Shown: positions 22,300 through 35,045, counted from the first letter of the stretch. The stretch is 64,000 nt of DNA from Welwitschia mirabilis (GCA_051453625.1 JBOZIK010000001.1:121876672-121940671); one strand, 5' to 3'. The notes: a model not told the origin generated them from the sequence alone. Numbers and translations are program-made.

Positions 22300-24936
22300 A
22301 TAAAAAAGAAAAAAAATCAAACTAGTTCATGCTTTTTTGTCATGAGACACTAAATAGAATATGATATTCATCCTTTAACATTACTTTAGTAAATTCTTTG
22401 TTCCTTTTATATTTCCTAAATAATTTTTAATTGCATTTTGTTTATTCATTTTTCAAAGTTTCTTAAGGTTAAGTAAAATGTTACTCTTGAAGTTTTATTT
22501 TTGCAATTAAGTTTTTTCTTACCGAAACCAACCTTTATTTTGGATTGGTAGAAAAACCTCTTAAAAATTTATTATTCAAAAAGGTCGGCACTTAATATAG
22601 TTGGTTCAAGCCATGTTTTATAATTCATGCACTTCAAGATCTTGGGTGTAAGAGCTAAACACTTGATGAATAGGTTCTACATTGATATGTGTCAAACATG
22701 TGTTTTCTTGTAGCCAAGAACATTCAAAACTTTGAAAGTAATGACATGTTTCCCATGAATTAACTTATCCAAGGAGGGGGGAAGGGGACAAATCATTAGT
22801 ACATTTTTCAAAAATTCTGAGTATGTCCAATGGCATTAAGTAAACTTCCCATCTTAGGTCTACTACTTATTGCTAAATTCTTTTTAGAAAAATTGTCTTT
22901 GAATTCTTCTATTTTTCTTCACCATTTACCAAGTAAACCTAGGTCGTCTTGGATGGTTAATTAGGTAACAATCCAAATCAATTTCCTTTGAATATTCTAA
23001 GGAAAAATTGATTTTTATACATATACACAACTCTTTGGTAATGGAGTTGTTCACTATTTATTTTGCGCTTTTGATTGTAATATGCATATCATCCATAGAA
23101 AGCCTCATTCTTCTATAAGTGGTTTTCCTTCATTGCTTTCTCAAACTACCTCTATGTATTTTATTAAAAAAATGTACTTAGTGATCCTAAAAATATTAAA
23201 AAGAAACTTATGAGTATATTTGGTAATGATTGTGTTTTTAACAAATAATTATTCACTTTTGGCTTTTAACCCTTGTTTTATTAGTTATCAAAGTATCTTC
23301 TTCGATGAAGATGCTTCATGTTTATCTCTCTTTTTTAGTAGTTTCCTAGCTACAATCTTTATACTTTCTTTTCTTTTCATAAGAGTCTTGTTCTGCTAGC
23401 AAATATTTGTAAATATTTGTATAGAGAATGGCAGTAAAAAAATATTATGAAGTGGCAAACTCAAAGGTCTTTAAAACAATTAAAGCAATGATAATTATTC
23501 CTCTTCTTATAATCCATGGCTTCATTGTCAGCTTAGTCATTCTCACTTACACTAGGTACTAATTACTAATGCATCTTATGATACAAACAACAATTGCACG
23601 CCATTACGTATTTCAATAGCTTCTTCCATTCATTTTAATGGATTCATTAACCAATTCATTTTAACATGCCATGAAGAATATTGTTTCAGTATGTTAACAA
23701 TAAATGTACCTATTTTATTGACTAACAAGAAACTATTTTAAAGTTGCACATTGTAGCAATCACTTTAATGGTTGTAATTGAACATTTTGAGCAATATCAT
23801 TCTGTTCTGCAGATCATTTATTATTAAAACTAATAAAAAGACAAAAAATCCTAAAAGGACATAATATGTCTGTCGTGCTCCCCTACAATTCCTTGACCAC
23901 AAACTTTTTGATGAATTTGAATCACAAATTTTTAAATACCAAATTTCTTAATAGCTAACTCTTAAGTTAGCTAGGATGACTTATAAGTTCACCCAACCAA
24001 ATTAACTAATGACCTTAGTGAGTCCGATACAATTTATTATTGACCTCAAAAAAAACAAAACAATTCCTAACAAGAGAAGACGTCTCTTTCAAAGAAATGT
24101 TTTACTTAAGAGATTGTAATAAAGAAAAATACCATAATAATGAAGGTTGATCTGCCTGATCATGACTTGTACGTTGGACCATTTTGGCTTTCTTTAAAGG
24201 AATATGCCTTTGGATGGACCTTATGTGAGAGGTTAGGCAATCAACCTTCATTAGAATTCTTGAAAGACACATATTAAACCAGATTTCATAAATCCTATTT
24301 GAAGTTACTTTGCCTCAAGACTAAGGTGAACTTTGTAAAACTTTTATATATGCCACTTTTGTAACATTTTCACCAATCAAAGAGTTGATTCATAAGACTA
24401 TGTGACTATCTACAATTTGTAAGATTTGTTTTGAAACCATTGGTGCAAAGAGATGTGATCCACAAACAACAATAACATTTGAGGCATTCATTCAAGAAAG
24501 CAATAATGATCCCACGTTTTTTCGAATTCTACCAGCACTAAGGGGTAATGAAACTTCTAACCACATCCAATCATGTCTCTTCAGGTCAAGCAAGAGGTTA
24601 ATCACTTGTATTATCATCGCTTGCAAAATCATTATCAAAATCTCTAATACTAGACTTGAAATTATTGAAGTCCACAACCATGCAATTCATGCTCAACAAT
24701 GTCCTCATTCCTATTAAACAAATGAAACAGGCAACCAGCATTAAGAATAATGGTTTCTTTTCTAAACTTATTTCTACTAAAGCATCTAATCAAAATTGAA
24801 AGGAACTTAAAAATGTTTCTATCCTCCCAATGTCACTGTATATACTGGTTCCCCTGTCGTCTGATGTGTTCTTCTTGAAGTTAATACTAAAATTACGCTA
24901 CTAGATTGATAAGTCTTGTAAACAATCCATCTTCTA
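22300..24936. other. Unassigned AT-rich region, possible copia trace
   Basis: No gene was recognised. At about 23510-23570 the plus strand reads 'LHCQLSHSHLH', which resembles the start of a copia GAG-pre-integrase domain (LWH.RLGHP). It is isolated and weak. The small frame at 24492-24677 (-) has no domain. Confidence 0.35.
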
Positions 24937-25496
24937 NNNNNNNNNNNNNNNNNNNNNNNNNNNNNNNNNNNNNNNNNNNNNNNNNNNNNNNNNNNNNNNN
25001 NNNNNNNNNNNNNNNNNNNNNNNNNNNNNNNNNNNNNNNNNNNNNNNNNNNNNNNNNNNNNNNNNNNNNNNNNNNNNNNNNNNNNNNNNNNNNNNNNNNN
25101 NNNNNNNNNNNNNNNNNNNNNNNNNNNNNNNNNNNNNNNNNNNNNNNNNNNNNNNNNNNNNNNNNNNNNNNNNNNNNNNNNNNNNNNNNNNNNNNNNNNN
25201 NNNNNNNNNNNNNNNNNNNNNNNNNNNNNNNNNNNNNNNNNNNNNNNNNNNNNNNNNNNNNNNNNNNNNNNNNNNNNNNNNNNNNNNNNNNNNNNNNNNN
25301 NNNNNNNNNNNNNNNNNNNNNNNNNNNNNNNNNNNNNNNNNNNNNNNNNNNNNNNNNNNNNNNNNNNNNNNNNNNNNNNNNNNNNNNNNNNNNNNNNNNN
25401 NNNNNNNNNNNNNNNNNNNNNNNNNNNNNNNNNNNNNNNNNNNNNNNNNNNNNNNNNNNNNNNNNNNNNNNNNNNNNNNNNNNNNNNNNNNNNNNN
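24937..25496. other. Assembly gap, 560 N
   Basis: Unsequenced. The plus-strand frame drawn over it is an artefact. Confidence 0.95.
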
Positions 25497-27336
25497 TATA
25501 GTTTGTTATTGTAACACTATGCTTTCACTTTGCTTCCATTTTATCATAAACTTTTAGCTTCAAACCCCATGATAATATCAACTAAAGCGGTTTAGATGGC
25601 ATAACAAAACGCAAAAAAGAAAAGGCATCTGATTCAACTATAGTACTAACACTACTTTGCAATGAGATAGAAAACAACCTTTCTTGAGAATGAAAATAAA
25701 TTTCATGTTTGAGGATCCTAAAGGTGACAGTAGTTGAAGAGTAAAGAAACTCAAACAAAATGTAACTAGTTACATTAAATTTGCAAAAACTACATTATAC
25801 TCAGAAGTCCTTTTCCCTCGGCTCCCAAATCTTCCTCAATCCATTGTGCTTGACCACAGCCTTTAAACTCTACTTTAATGTCTAGGGGAAAGCAGTATAT
25901 CAGCTTTCGTAATCCCAGTTGCCGCTTCTACAAGCAAGAGACCACCACAACACCATATGCATTGGGCTGCTACTGGTCTCTTTCGGAACTTCTTTGGTAA
26001 TTCCTTCCACTTATTTGAAAGGCAGTGAAAATGAAAATTTTCAATTAATCTGATATATAAGCATTATTAGTCTTTAACATGTGGTTTGACTGTACTCACT
26101 CTTAAAGACTATAACAACCAGTGATTAATGATTCGAGGTGAGATTTTGTCTGAGGCTCATCGTTAACAATGAGAGCAAAACCAATAGGGCACAAACAAAT
26201 AATTTCATTGACAATTTTCTTTCACCATGTTTTTTCCGTAATAGAAACCTCCATAGCATCCCATTTAGAAGATATCCTGTCTAAGGCTAAAGCAAAAATC
26301 AAAGCCTAAAGATTAGATTTGAAAACACGTCAACCAACCGTGTTACCATGCTTTCTTTGTTTTTGGAGAAATAATATCTATCACTCAATAGGTTAGAAAC
26401 ACAACCCACTATAGAAGGGAAGGATTCCTAAGTTAAATAAACCATACTTCCTGATAGTCTCACCTGGTGATAATGATAACCGAACCACCTTCAGCAAGGA
26501 AGCACAATTCGAACAGAGTAAAGGCATGATACCAAAAGGGACGGTTCAAAATGGGTACTTACTTCAGTTGGGTGGGTTGTCCAAAATCTCATCCTAGCAG
26601 GGGGTATAAATAATCCAAAGCGCCATTCAGCCCCTGCTCACCTTGCAAACAAGGGGTATTGAGGTTTCAGCTATTACAATTCACGAATTCCCTCGCTTGC
26701 TGAAAGCAGGAAGGGGACAATGTATCCGCCATGCATATAGGCAACCATGTTAGCACAAGTTCAGTTTAGAAAGACAACAACAATTGGAAAATATTATAAA
26801 GATCAATCAAAAGAGCATATTGATCATTTAGTCTGCGTTATCATTTTGTTCTTGGTTCTGTGTTAGGAATTGAATATTGGAATTTTTCCTCCTCCTCTTG
26901 CCACACTTAATTAACCTTCCATGTTTTCTGTATTTAATAATCCTTTAATTTTAACAAGATACAAAAATGCTTTCAACATCTATTAAGGTGCCGAATTGCT
27001 TTGGGAAATATGTCCTACTTATAAACAATCATAATTAAAAAAAGGCTTACATAGCGATTTTATTGTACCAGACAAAGATAAAGAAACACAGAACAACAGG
27101 AATATGTGAACAGAAATCAAAGTTGTAAAGACATAAGTGTTAGCACGCAAGCTTTCATGATTGTAAAATAGTCCGTTAAAATGCTCAGATTAAGCAAAAA
27201 AGAAAGAGGGGAAAGTCTTCTTTTTTAAGGGAAAGTTTTCCTTCTTTTTCACAAAAAAAGAGATTATCATTAACAAAAATCGCTTCTCAAGAAATCAGGC
27301 ACCTGACCTCACTATAGCACCCGTTAAATATTCTCA
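25497..27336. other. Intergenic sequence 3' of eS10, more complex than surroundings
   Basis: No gene recognised. Base composition is less AT-rich at 25800-26000 and 26460-26760 than in the transposon regions. A TATA-like GGTATAAATAA occurs on the plus strand at about 26600, followed by an ATG near 26730, without a supported ORF. This may be host intergenic DNA or an old gene fragment. Confidence 0.4.
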
Positions 27337-27339
27337 TCA

Positions 27340-27448
27340 TACAAACAATTGTATACTGATCTGCTGTAATAATAAGAATGATACACACTCTGAAACATCT
27401 AAACAATAAGAAACTATTGGTTCCAAGACAAATAATTCTTTCCAAGAA
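27340..27448 (-). other. eS10 3' UTR (estimated)
   Basis: Sequence after the TAG stop (27451-27449) is AT-rich with 'TTGTTTGTATGATGAG' near the end (about 27350-27335), like plant far-upstream polyadenylation elements. No exact AATAAA was seen, so the end is an estimate. Confidence 0.4.
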
Positions 27449-29108
27449 CTACTCTTGGAGAGAACCACCAGGAGCGGATCCACCATACCCACCACGTCCA
27501 AAGCTACCTCCTCCACGGCCAAATCCTGGCCTTGATCCAACTCCCTAATCACCAAAAAAAAAAGGCAGAAATAATTAAGAACTACTTAAACAACATATGA
27601 AACATACAAATAATGTCACTTGATTGAAAATATTATTCAAAATATATAAACACGGTCCAGAAGTACCCTAAACTGAGGCTGGTATTCAGCAGGAGCTTCG
27701 CCTTTGTCACCAAACTCTCCTGGGCCTCCACGTGGTGGTCCACCTCGGTAACCTTCACGATCAGAAAATCGTGGTCTATCTCCTTCAAAACGTGGGGGGC
27801 CTCTGAAAATAGCACAGTTGTAAACAATGATAAACAGCGTTACAAAATCAATCAAGAAAAAGTTTCCAACAAGGACGTTTACAAAGGTAAGCAAGTCCTG
27901 AAAAGATGTTTATGCACTTATGTATTAATCACATCCAAGGAATTTGCAGTCCCAAATTTACAACTCCACTACTGTGGCATCTTACCACTGAAGATAGTTT
28001 TGAACATTACTGGTTATTTTACGGATCTAATGTAGTGAACTTAAACGAGGAAATCGTTCTGAAATTAACATTCCAACATAATAGCCTGGCGTACAAGAAT
28101 GAACAAGATTTTGAAAGAGAAACGTACCTTGGTCTGTCACCACCTGGTGGTCCTCCCATCGGCCTCCCCAAAGGTTTAGCAGATTTTTTCAACGTTGCAG
28201 GCACAATTTCGGATGGAAGATTCAAGTATGTTCGAAGGTACTCGATGCCATCGTTTGTAAGGTACCAATAGTAATACATCCACGCAAAGGACTCCCTCAC
28301 AAACTCCTTAGACTTAAAGCTTTGCATCAGCTGGATGACATGCAAATTTGGAACATCGATTTCTGGATGCTTAGGCAAATTAAAATCTTTTTTCGCATAC
28401 AACACACCCTCTGCATGCAAGTTAAATAAATCTATCTTCAGAACGAAAGAAATATCAAGGTCAACAAATTCAACAAAAATTACAATTCAAATATCCATTC
28501 AAAACCTTTAGAAGCTATCCTGAAAACAATGTAAACTCCGGAAAGAAAATTAACTTAATTTCACAGTGCCTGCCGTCCTTGCAGACAAAAGGGATCGGAT
28601 AAACAAATACAATTTCTTGTCGCTGATTTAAAAGTTCTAAAAAAAGGAAAATCTGTTAAGATCTCTTTTCAGATCGATGCAGAAAAGAGAAATATAACAG
28701 GCCTGAATATTTCAAACCAGTAAGTACAATACTGCTGAGCCAAAAAGCAGAAAGAAAAAAAAGAATTTCAAGTTATGCTTTTCTCCAGCGCCAACTTGCG
28801 AAACAAACCGATCCACCAAAAAGCTACTTGATAAGACAATGTAAACTAAAAATAAACGAAGTACTACTCTCTTCGCTGTGGCAAATTGATAAAGATCCTA
28901 ACCACTGAACAAAAGATCCATAAAATGCGATTTAGAAACTCGCCTTTAAAAAGGTATTTGTACACCTCATTCCTGTTCTTCTTCGGGATCAACTGTGAAA
29001 ACCAAAAAAGGGGCTAAGAGACGAAACAAAAGGACATAAACAATCGACACATTGTCATAAAACTGGACAGATATGACAGGAGAGACGTTTTCAGAAAGCA
29101 CATACCAT
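27449..29108 (-). CDS. RPS10: 40S ribosomal protein S10 (eS10), five coding exons
   Basis: Cytosolic small-subunit ribosomal protein eS10. It sits on the head of the 40S subunit near the mRNA entry side. Coding exons on the minus strand are 29108-29106, 28992-28944, 28410-28128, 27802-27667 and 27544-27449, giving 188 residues, near the plant family's usual length of about 180. The S10/plectin winged-helix domain covers about residues 3-95: '[19 protein letters not shown]' at the start, then '[20 protein letters not shown]', '[20 protein letters not shown]' and '[12 protein letters not shown]'. The tail is Gly/Arg/Pro-rich ([14 protein letters not shown]). Exon phases agree at every junction and no stop interrupts the frame. 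The first coding exon holds only the ATG. Intron 2 starts with GC rather than GT. A telo-box/site II promoter lies upstream. It appears to be a functional single host gene amid transposons. Confidence 0.96.
28411..28943 (-). other. eS10 intron 2, GC-AG type
   Basis: The exon ends ...TTTAAAG and the intron begins GCGAGT (28943 downwards) and ends TTGCATGCAG (to 28411). Only this donor keeps the frame: AAA-G joined to AG-GGT gives Lys-Glu-Gly, the family sequence. The other introns are GT-AG: 29105-28993 (GTATGT), 28127-27803 (GTACGT) and 27666-27545 (GTACTT). GC-AG introns are a minor but normal class handled by the major spliceosome. Confidence 0.85.
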
Positions 29109-29194
29109 TTTCTCTGCTTACAGAAGGAGAAGATGCAGATTCCTTCGCTTCACTTCTCTCCCTCTCTTCCGTTCACAATATTCGCGAACCAGTG

Positions 29195-29207
29195 AAACCC
29201 TAAACCC
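29195..29207. promoter_or_regulatory. Telo-box, eS10 promoter
   Basis: AAACCCTAAACCC, a telo-box plus half repeat, lies about 87 bases upstream of the eS10 start codon. Telo-boxes near the transcription start are a hallmark of plant ribosomal protein genes and support coordinated, growth-linked expression. A second box in the opposite sense lies at 29260-29267. Confidence 0.8.
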
Positions 29208-29259
29208 TTTAGACGGATTCGTGTTGAGTCCAACGTGTTTAATGGGACAACGATACAGC

Positions 29260-29267
29260 TAGGGTTT
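29260..29267. promoter_or_regulatory. Second telo-box, eS10 promoter
   Basis: TAGGGTTT on the plus strand, which is AAACCCTA in the direction of the gene, about 150 bases upstream of the ATG. Paired telo-boxes are common in plant ribosomal protein promoters. Confidence 0.7.
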
Positions 29268-29346
29268 CCATCTGGAGTCTTTTAAAACCCTTGTTTGTTC
29301 TTGAAGCAGATTTGGTGAGGGGCGCGAGCTAATGTTCAAGGCACCT

Positions 29347-29352
29347 TGGGCT
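29347..29352. promoter_or_regulatory. Site II element (TGGGCT), eS10 promoter
   Basis: TGGGCT fits the site II consensus TGGGCY bound by TCP-type factors, about 240 bases upstream of the ATG. Together with the two telo-boxes it makes the standard plant ribosomal protein promoter module. Confidence 0.6.
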
Positions 29353-29359
29353 GATAAAT

Positions 29360-30329
29360 AACGACAGGCACCCCATCCCACAAGATAGAATTAGTTAAAA
29401 AGGATAATAATTTAAGAGAAAAACACAATGATAATATATCAAAAAAACAAAAATTCTTTTCAGTTCCCCATAACAAAAGTTTTAGAGGTGACACCGAAAG
29501 TCTCATTGTGTCTCAAGTAGCATATTTTTAGGTTTGAACTCACTACCTTGAAAGCCTTGTGTATTTTGAAAGCCTTGTGTATTTTGACCTAATGTTGATA
29601 TTTATTTTAGATGGTATTTATACACTACAAAGCCTAGTATGCAAGATTACATAAGTTGAGATTTTGAAACAACTGTAATAGCAATTGTAGAATAAAGTCT
29701 TAGTGGCATTACAGAAAGTGGTAGCTTCATCATTTGGCACGTTAGGAGAGAGAGGTCTTTTAACTTGCAAATCTTTGGCTATAAGATCTTGAATGAGTTA
29801 TGCATAATATTTTCTTTATGTTTGAAAGGACTGGGAACTACTCGTTTGTTGAGGAACATATCCTTTAAGGGATTCATTTGTTCAAATTATTATTTCATAG
29901 ACAAGTTGGTTTTATTAATTTGTTAACAACAAAGGAGCACATCAATTTTGTCCATAACATTTACACTCATGAGAACTCTTAGGTCCTCAAATTGGCGATG
30001 GCAAGTTACCTCTCCAAGGCAAAGTAAGACAAGGAATGCATGTATCATTTTACTTAGGAGAAATGGTATTAACCCAAAACTCAAGTGTGTTTACAAGGTT
30101 GATGAATTCTAATTAGATATTCTCAATCTAAATACATATTACTATATTAGTACTAAGAATATCATTGAATTATATATTAAATATTTCTATATTTTTATTT
30201 TAAATGTTATAATACAACAGCTTTTTTTTGAAATTAAAAAAAAAAAGTTCATAATGAAATGTAAAAATAAAGATGTTAACATTTAAAACTTAAGAAAACA
30301 AAATATAAATGAAGAAAAACTATAACAGA
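29360..30329. other. Intergenic sequence 5' of eS10
   Basis: No gene seen. It contains an 18-bp perfect tandem duplication (about 29548-29583, 'ttgaaagccttgtgtatt' twice). Otherwise it is AT-rich and unassigned up to the second LINE. Confidence 0.5.
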
Positions 30330-30559
30330 TGTCCAACTAAAGCAACGTTTAGCATAGTGGCAAGGACATGAGGGGCATGGAGGGCACGGAGGATTATAAT
30401 GTGCAGAGGATTAGGGAGAATTGTAGGGAGCGAAATATGAAGGCTCGAGAGTGTGTCATGCGAGTACTATCCTAAGGGAGTGAAGCCATAAGGAAGAAGA
30501 GTGCTTCCTATTTTGTAAGGAAGGAATAGGCAGAGTGTTGACATCAAGTTGACTGGTTT

Positions 30560-31440
30560 TCATACGAATGGAGGTGGCATGGAATGGGTTGTATGAGCTA
30601 CGACTTTAGAGATCCTTGTTATGCAAATTTTCAAAGAAAATGGAAGTTTCAAAATTAGAGTAGCTGCAAAACATTGTATTGCGATGGAGCAATGATTCAA
30701 GTTTAGCCTAATAAGAAATTTTGTATCTACTTGCTGGAGGCCAAACATGAAAGAAATCAGGAAATGAATTATGATAAAATGGACTGTGATAAACGCAATT
30801 TAGGTAATTGCACTCATAAAAAGTACAATATTATTCAATTTTCATTTTAAGCAAAATTAAATTCCATAATGAAAAGGCAGCCATGCTTTTTTGGTGCTAT
30901 AGGCCTGGCCTTAGCACGATGGTTACTAAGAGATGATTTTGAAAGGAGATTAAACCCAAAACAAAGCTTTTTAATGACTACAGATTTTGGTGAAGCTTAG
31001 AGGGATTTCGGTGAAGCTTAAAGGAGTAAGCCTAGCATTGCAAAATCTAGATTTTATTTGGGATTTAGCATCCAAATCTAAAGAAGTAATTAAGCTTGAT
31101 CCAGTCATGGTTGGTAGTACTAGAATACTCCTGATTAGACTTTGTGCTTAGATCGACTTGGAACTAACAAGGAACCTCAAGTATTTTAATATCTTACATG
31201 GTTAAAAAGTAGATAAGGTAGAGGTAGAATATGAAAATGTACATCCTCCATGCTTACTTTGTGTAGCAACAAGACACTTGAAAAGATTTTGTCCTTCTCT
31301 CTAAGATAAGCACTTTGTGAAATGTAATAAAAAAGTGTACTTTAGTGAGAATTGCCCAAATAAATAGTGCTAACATTATAAAAAATTTTGACATAAAACA
31401 AAAGAGTGTAGATTTCAGAAAGACATGAATGGATTCCAAA
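30560..31440 (+). pseudogene. LINE copy 2 ORF1 with CCHC zinc knuckle remnant
   Basis: The plus strand at about 31230-31320 reads 'VEYENVHPPCLLCVATRHLK' then 'RFCPSL'. That is C-x2-C-x(n)-H-x(n)-C spacing of a zinc knuckle, followed by a second Cys-rich stretch ending 'ECRFQKDMNGFQI' (about 31395-31440). Upstream matches the ORF1 region of copy 1. ORF1 protein would bind LINE RNA. The frame is interrupted by stops. Confidence 0.6.
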
Positions 31441-31832
31441 TTATAAATAGAAGGAAGAAAGTAGAAATAGTGGTAAAACTATCTTTAAATGAGGAAAGTA
31501 AATAACAGAAGCAACAAGAAAATAAAGAAAAAGATATTGATATAGAGATTAGGCAGAGAATGTACAGGAAATTCCCTAATAGGCTATATCCAAATCACTA
31601 ATAATAAAAAATAAAAAAAGGAAATAGACTTTTATCTTTTACTAATAGCAATTTAAAAAACTTAGAAACAAAGTCCAACTATTAAAGCTCATAGGAATCA
31701 ATGGTAAATTAGATAGGTCGATCCTTCACAATCGATAAAGTAAGAAAGAAGGCAACAGAAAAAAATAGTAAATGGATCATAAAAAACATTAATGTATATG
31801 TTAAATAGGCCTCTAAAAATAAAAAAGCATAA

Positions 31833-32350
31833 ATGAACATCCTTAGCTAGAATATTAAAAGCATGAAAAGCATCTCAAAACTTGGAGATCTTTAAGAATT
31901 TATTCATTACCAACAGGTGAAGATAGTTTGCTTATAATAAATAAAAATACAGAAAATTGATAATATAGACAATTTTAGAAATCATTGGAATATAGAATGA
32001 GTGCCTAGTTCTGGTAGAGCGGGGGGCTTAATGATGATGCTCAGGAAAAACATTACCTATATTAAAATTCAAGACAATAAATGATTCCAAGTTATTGTCA
32101 TACAAGAGTAGTGGTTAGTCAATGTGTAGGAGCCTTAAAATTTGGAATAAAAGAGAAGAACTTGGAAGAAAATCCAAGAAAAAAATAAGTAAGAAACTTT
32201 ACATTATGATAGGTCATTTCAATCAAACTATGTATGAAAGGGAAAAGCAAGTTGAGAGTAAGTGGAAAAATGTAGGAACAGTAGATCAAAATCAATTAAT
32301 AAGTAGTCCAGAGCTGTTTGATATGTTGATTCATCAGATACAATAAACGT
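31833..32350 (+). pseudogene. LINE copy 2 endonuclease domain remnant
   Basis: It starts 'MNILS*NIKSMKSISKLGDL' where the stop is the conserved Trp of 'ILSWNIRG', followed by 'QVKIVCL**IK' for the usual 'IVCLQETK'. This is the N-terminus of the apurinic-type endonuclease that nicks target DNA for LINE insertion. The 74-codon frame 32122-32346 lies inside the domain and is broken on both sides. Confidence 0.7.
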
Positions 32351-33279
32351 GGTCAAATAAAAGAAGGAGGCCATAAAGGATTTTTTCTAGGATAAGTAGG
32401 CCTTTAATGTCCAGTGAATTAGTCAAAGAAAAGGACTAGATGCTAGTGGGATACAGTAGACTATGTTCAATGCACAAGTCGATTTTTCTAATATAAGAGG
32501 GAATAGGATTAAGAAATATCATTTTACCTTTGAAAATGTGTGCTTATTGTAAAAGGAAATGGAGTTGTTCTTAGAAGAGATATTACAATATGATGAAGAT
32601 AATGCCATATCCCCCCTCTAGTAAAAATTTTAGAGATTTAAAACATGACTAAATGAATGAAAAAAGGGTTGGGAAAGGAAGTTTAAAAAGAAGAAAGAAC
32701 TGAAGGAGGAAATTAAAAGAATCCAATAAGACCCAGAACAAGAAGCATACTTATAGGAAGAGGACATGGGAAGCTATGAGAGTTTCACCAAATAAAAGAA
32801 CAAGAGATAATACTTGAGATAATGAGTGCACATGAATTAGCTAAGAAAAGGAAATAAACATTTGAAGTGCATATATATATAAGCAGATTAACACAGTTAA
32901 AACAGTCCATTGAAAGAAAAGGTACTATAAGAAATACAAAGTTCAAAAGGGTTTTATAAAAAGCCTAGAGGATTTATAAGTACAAAATAGTGGATCAACC
33001 TTTAATGTTATGGATAATGTTGTGGCAGGAGGAATTCACCCTAAAAAAGATAGACAACAAAGAGATTTGGAAAGTGATAAAGGAAATTAAACTTAACTAC
33101 ATTCTAGGGCCTAATGAGTGGATAATGGAATTTTTTCATAAATATTAGAAGATCATAGGACCATCTGTAGAGAAGAAATTTAATAGGATCTTGGAACAAA
33201 GTGTAATACCTTATACTTGGAACAACATGCATGTTATAATACTACTTGAAAAAAATAAAAGTTAGAGAAGTTCAAGATG

Positions 33280-33990
33280 AGAGACATATTGGTGTGTGTA
33301 ATGTTCTTTATAGGCTATTTGCAAAAGTATTAGTTGGAAAGATAAGACCTTGTTATAAAACAATGATGAGATCTAGTCAATAATGATTCTTAGAAAACTA
33401 TAACATTTTAGATCAAGTAATTCTTAATCATGAAATTTTCCACTCAATTTAGAAGAAAAACAAAGGGGTTTATGCACTAAATCTAGATAGCCAAAAGGCC
33501 TATGACAGTATATCCTAAAGATTTTTAAAAAACATTTTAAGAGAAAAAGGGTTGTTATATAAGCTTATAAAAGTAGTGACGTAGGTACAAAAAATAGCTA
33601 AATTCACCTTAAAAAGGAATTAAAGATGCATGAATACTATAATATAGGGAGGGGACAGAGGCAATGGGATTTCTTATTCCCATACTATTTTATTATAATA
33701 TTAGACCTTCTACAAGATTATATAATAAAACAAGGAGGCAAAGGTTTATTAATCCATGGGATGCAAATGCTAGTCAATCATTTTCCAGATAATTCCATTT
33801 TTTAGAAAGCCAATAGTCCACAAATTAGGACCATTGAAAAAGGGCTAAAAAATTTTACTAAGGAGTTAGGCCTAGACATAAGTTGGAAGAAAAGTATAGT
33901 GTATTATTTCAATATGTGGGTAAGTGTTCAGCATATCATAGCAAGAACACTAGGAGTTGAAAAAGGCAGAGAAAAGGATGTGTATCTTGG
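33280..33990 (+). pseudogene. LINE copy 2 reverse transcriptase remnant
   Basis: Reads 'SVCNVLYRLFAKVLVGKIRP' (33290-33350), 'ILDQVILNHEIFHSI' (33405-33450), 'ALNLDSQKAYDSIS' (33475-33515; the LDxxKAYD motif is nearly intact), 'YYFIIILDLL' (33680-33710) and 'HFPDNSIF' (33772-33796) for the catalytic 'FADDS'. Two of the four catalytic-box residues are altered, so it is dead. It continues with 'ELGLDISWKKSI' for the conserved 'GL.IN..KS'. Confidence 0.85.
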
Positions 33991-34049
33991 AATACTACTC
34001 TTCAAATGGAATACCACCTCATCTTAGGAAGATCGGATTTAAAAGGCAT

Positions 34050-34141
34050 GGAAAAGCTGTAATTCCTAGAAAACAATGTTCCTCTTAAGTAATAGGGAAA
34101 AGCTGTAATGCTTAGAACACAATGTTCCTCTTAGGTAAAGA
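34050..34141 (+). repeat. 46-bp tandem duplication in LINE copy 2
   Basis: Two head-to-tail copies begin with 'ggaaaagctgtaat' at 34050 and 34096 and share 'caatgttcctctta'. A few mismatches show it is not recent. Not present in LINE copy 1 as far as I can see. Confidence 0.7.
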
Positions 34142-34984
34142 AAGAATAATAATAGGCAACTCCATTAGATCAACAATTGCAAAATATAGTGTATCAAGTG
34201 GAGTTCTACCAGAAAAAAATAAAGAGTCTTTGAACAAGATTATTTATAACTTTATCTTATCAAGGGGTAAAGGAGGTAATAAGTTTCATGTGGTACCCTA
34301 GGATGATATTGCTAAACCAGTAGAATCTGGGAAATGGAGTATATAGGATATCAAGAAAATAATTTTTTAAGCTAAGTGAGAATAATTTTAAAATTGTAAG
34401 TGGGGAAAAATTTCCCATGGAATATGATTTTAAAAAGAAAGTACAAGTAATGGAAAAGTAAGTGTGGGGTTTTCCCCTTATGGAAAGCATTATGTCAAGG
34501 AAGGGAGCTCATAGAAAATTTACTCATGTGGTTAATTGGTAGGAGAGGCATAAGATTTTAATACTTAAGAATATTTAATGGGAAGTGTCCCAATGAAATT
34601 CTAGAGCTAAAGAGGATAAAGGATTAGTTGAAACATAATGTAGGGTTTAGATGAATGATTACTATAGAAAGATGGATAATATTAAAAGGTATAATGAAAA
34701 AGTAAATGCAGTAATTAATAAATGGAAGAAGTTGTATAATACTGTAGGCATTGTTATAACCAAAAAGAGAGATAGTATATTTGTGGATAATCAGATGATT
34801 TCCCAAAAGGCTACTAATTAAGAGGTATGAAATCAATAAATTGCTGACAAACATTTAGTGAAGGGGTATAATAAGGAAGTATGTAGTGCTTAAGTGATTA
34901 ATGATAAAAAATAAAGTGCCAACTACATTAAGGATATAGAACTAGGGCTTGGATGTATTGGAGTGTTGCAACGAGTGAGGAGAA

Positions 34985-35045
34985 GTGGAAACATTAGAGC
35001 ATTTGTTTAAAGAATGTTAGTATACTACTGAAGTATGAAGGAAAA
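34985..35045 (+). pseudogene. LINE copy 2 zf-RVT-like C-terminal segment
   Basis: The plus strand reads 'ETLEHLFKEC' then 'TEVWRKIRP'. This resembles the zf-RVT region (ETAEHLFF.C.....VW) found after RT in plant LINE ORF2. Confidence 0.5.

Noticed and set aside
26590-26740. Promoter plus gene on the plus strand after eS10
   Set aside because: A TATA-like word and an ATG are present, but no ORF or splice pattern supports a gene.
27906-28271. 121-codon plus-strand ORF over the eS10 gene
   Set aside because: It is the antisense shadow of eS10 exon 3 and intron 3. The minus-strand reading gives a full family match with correct splice phases.
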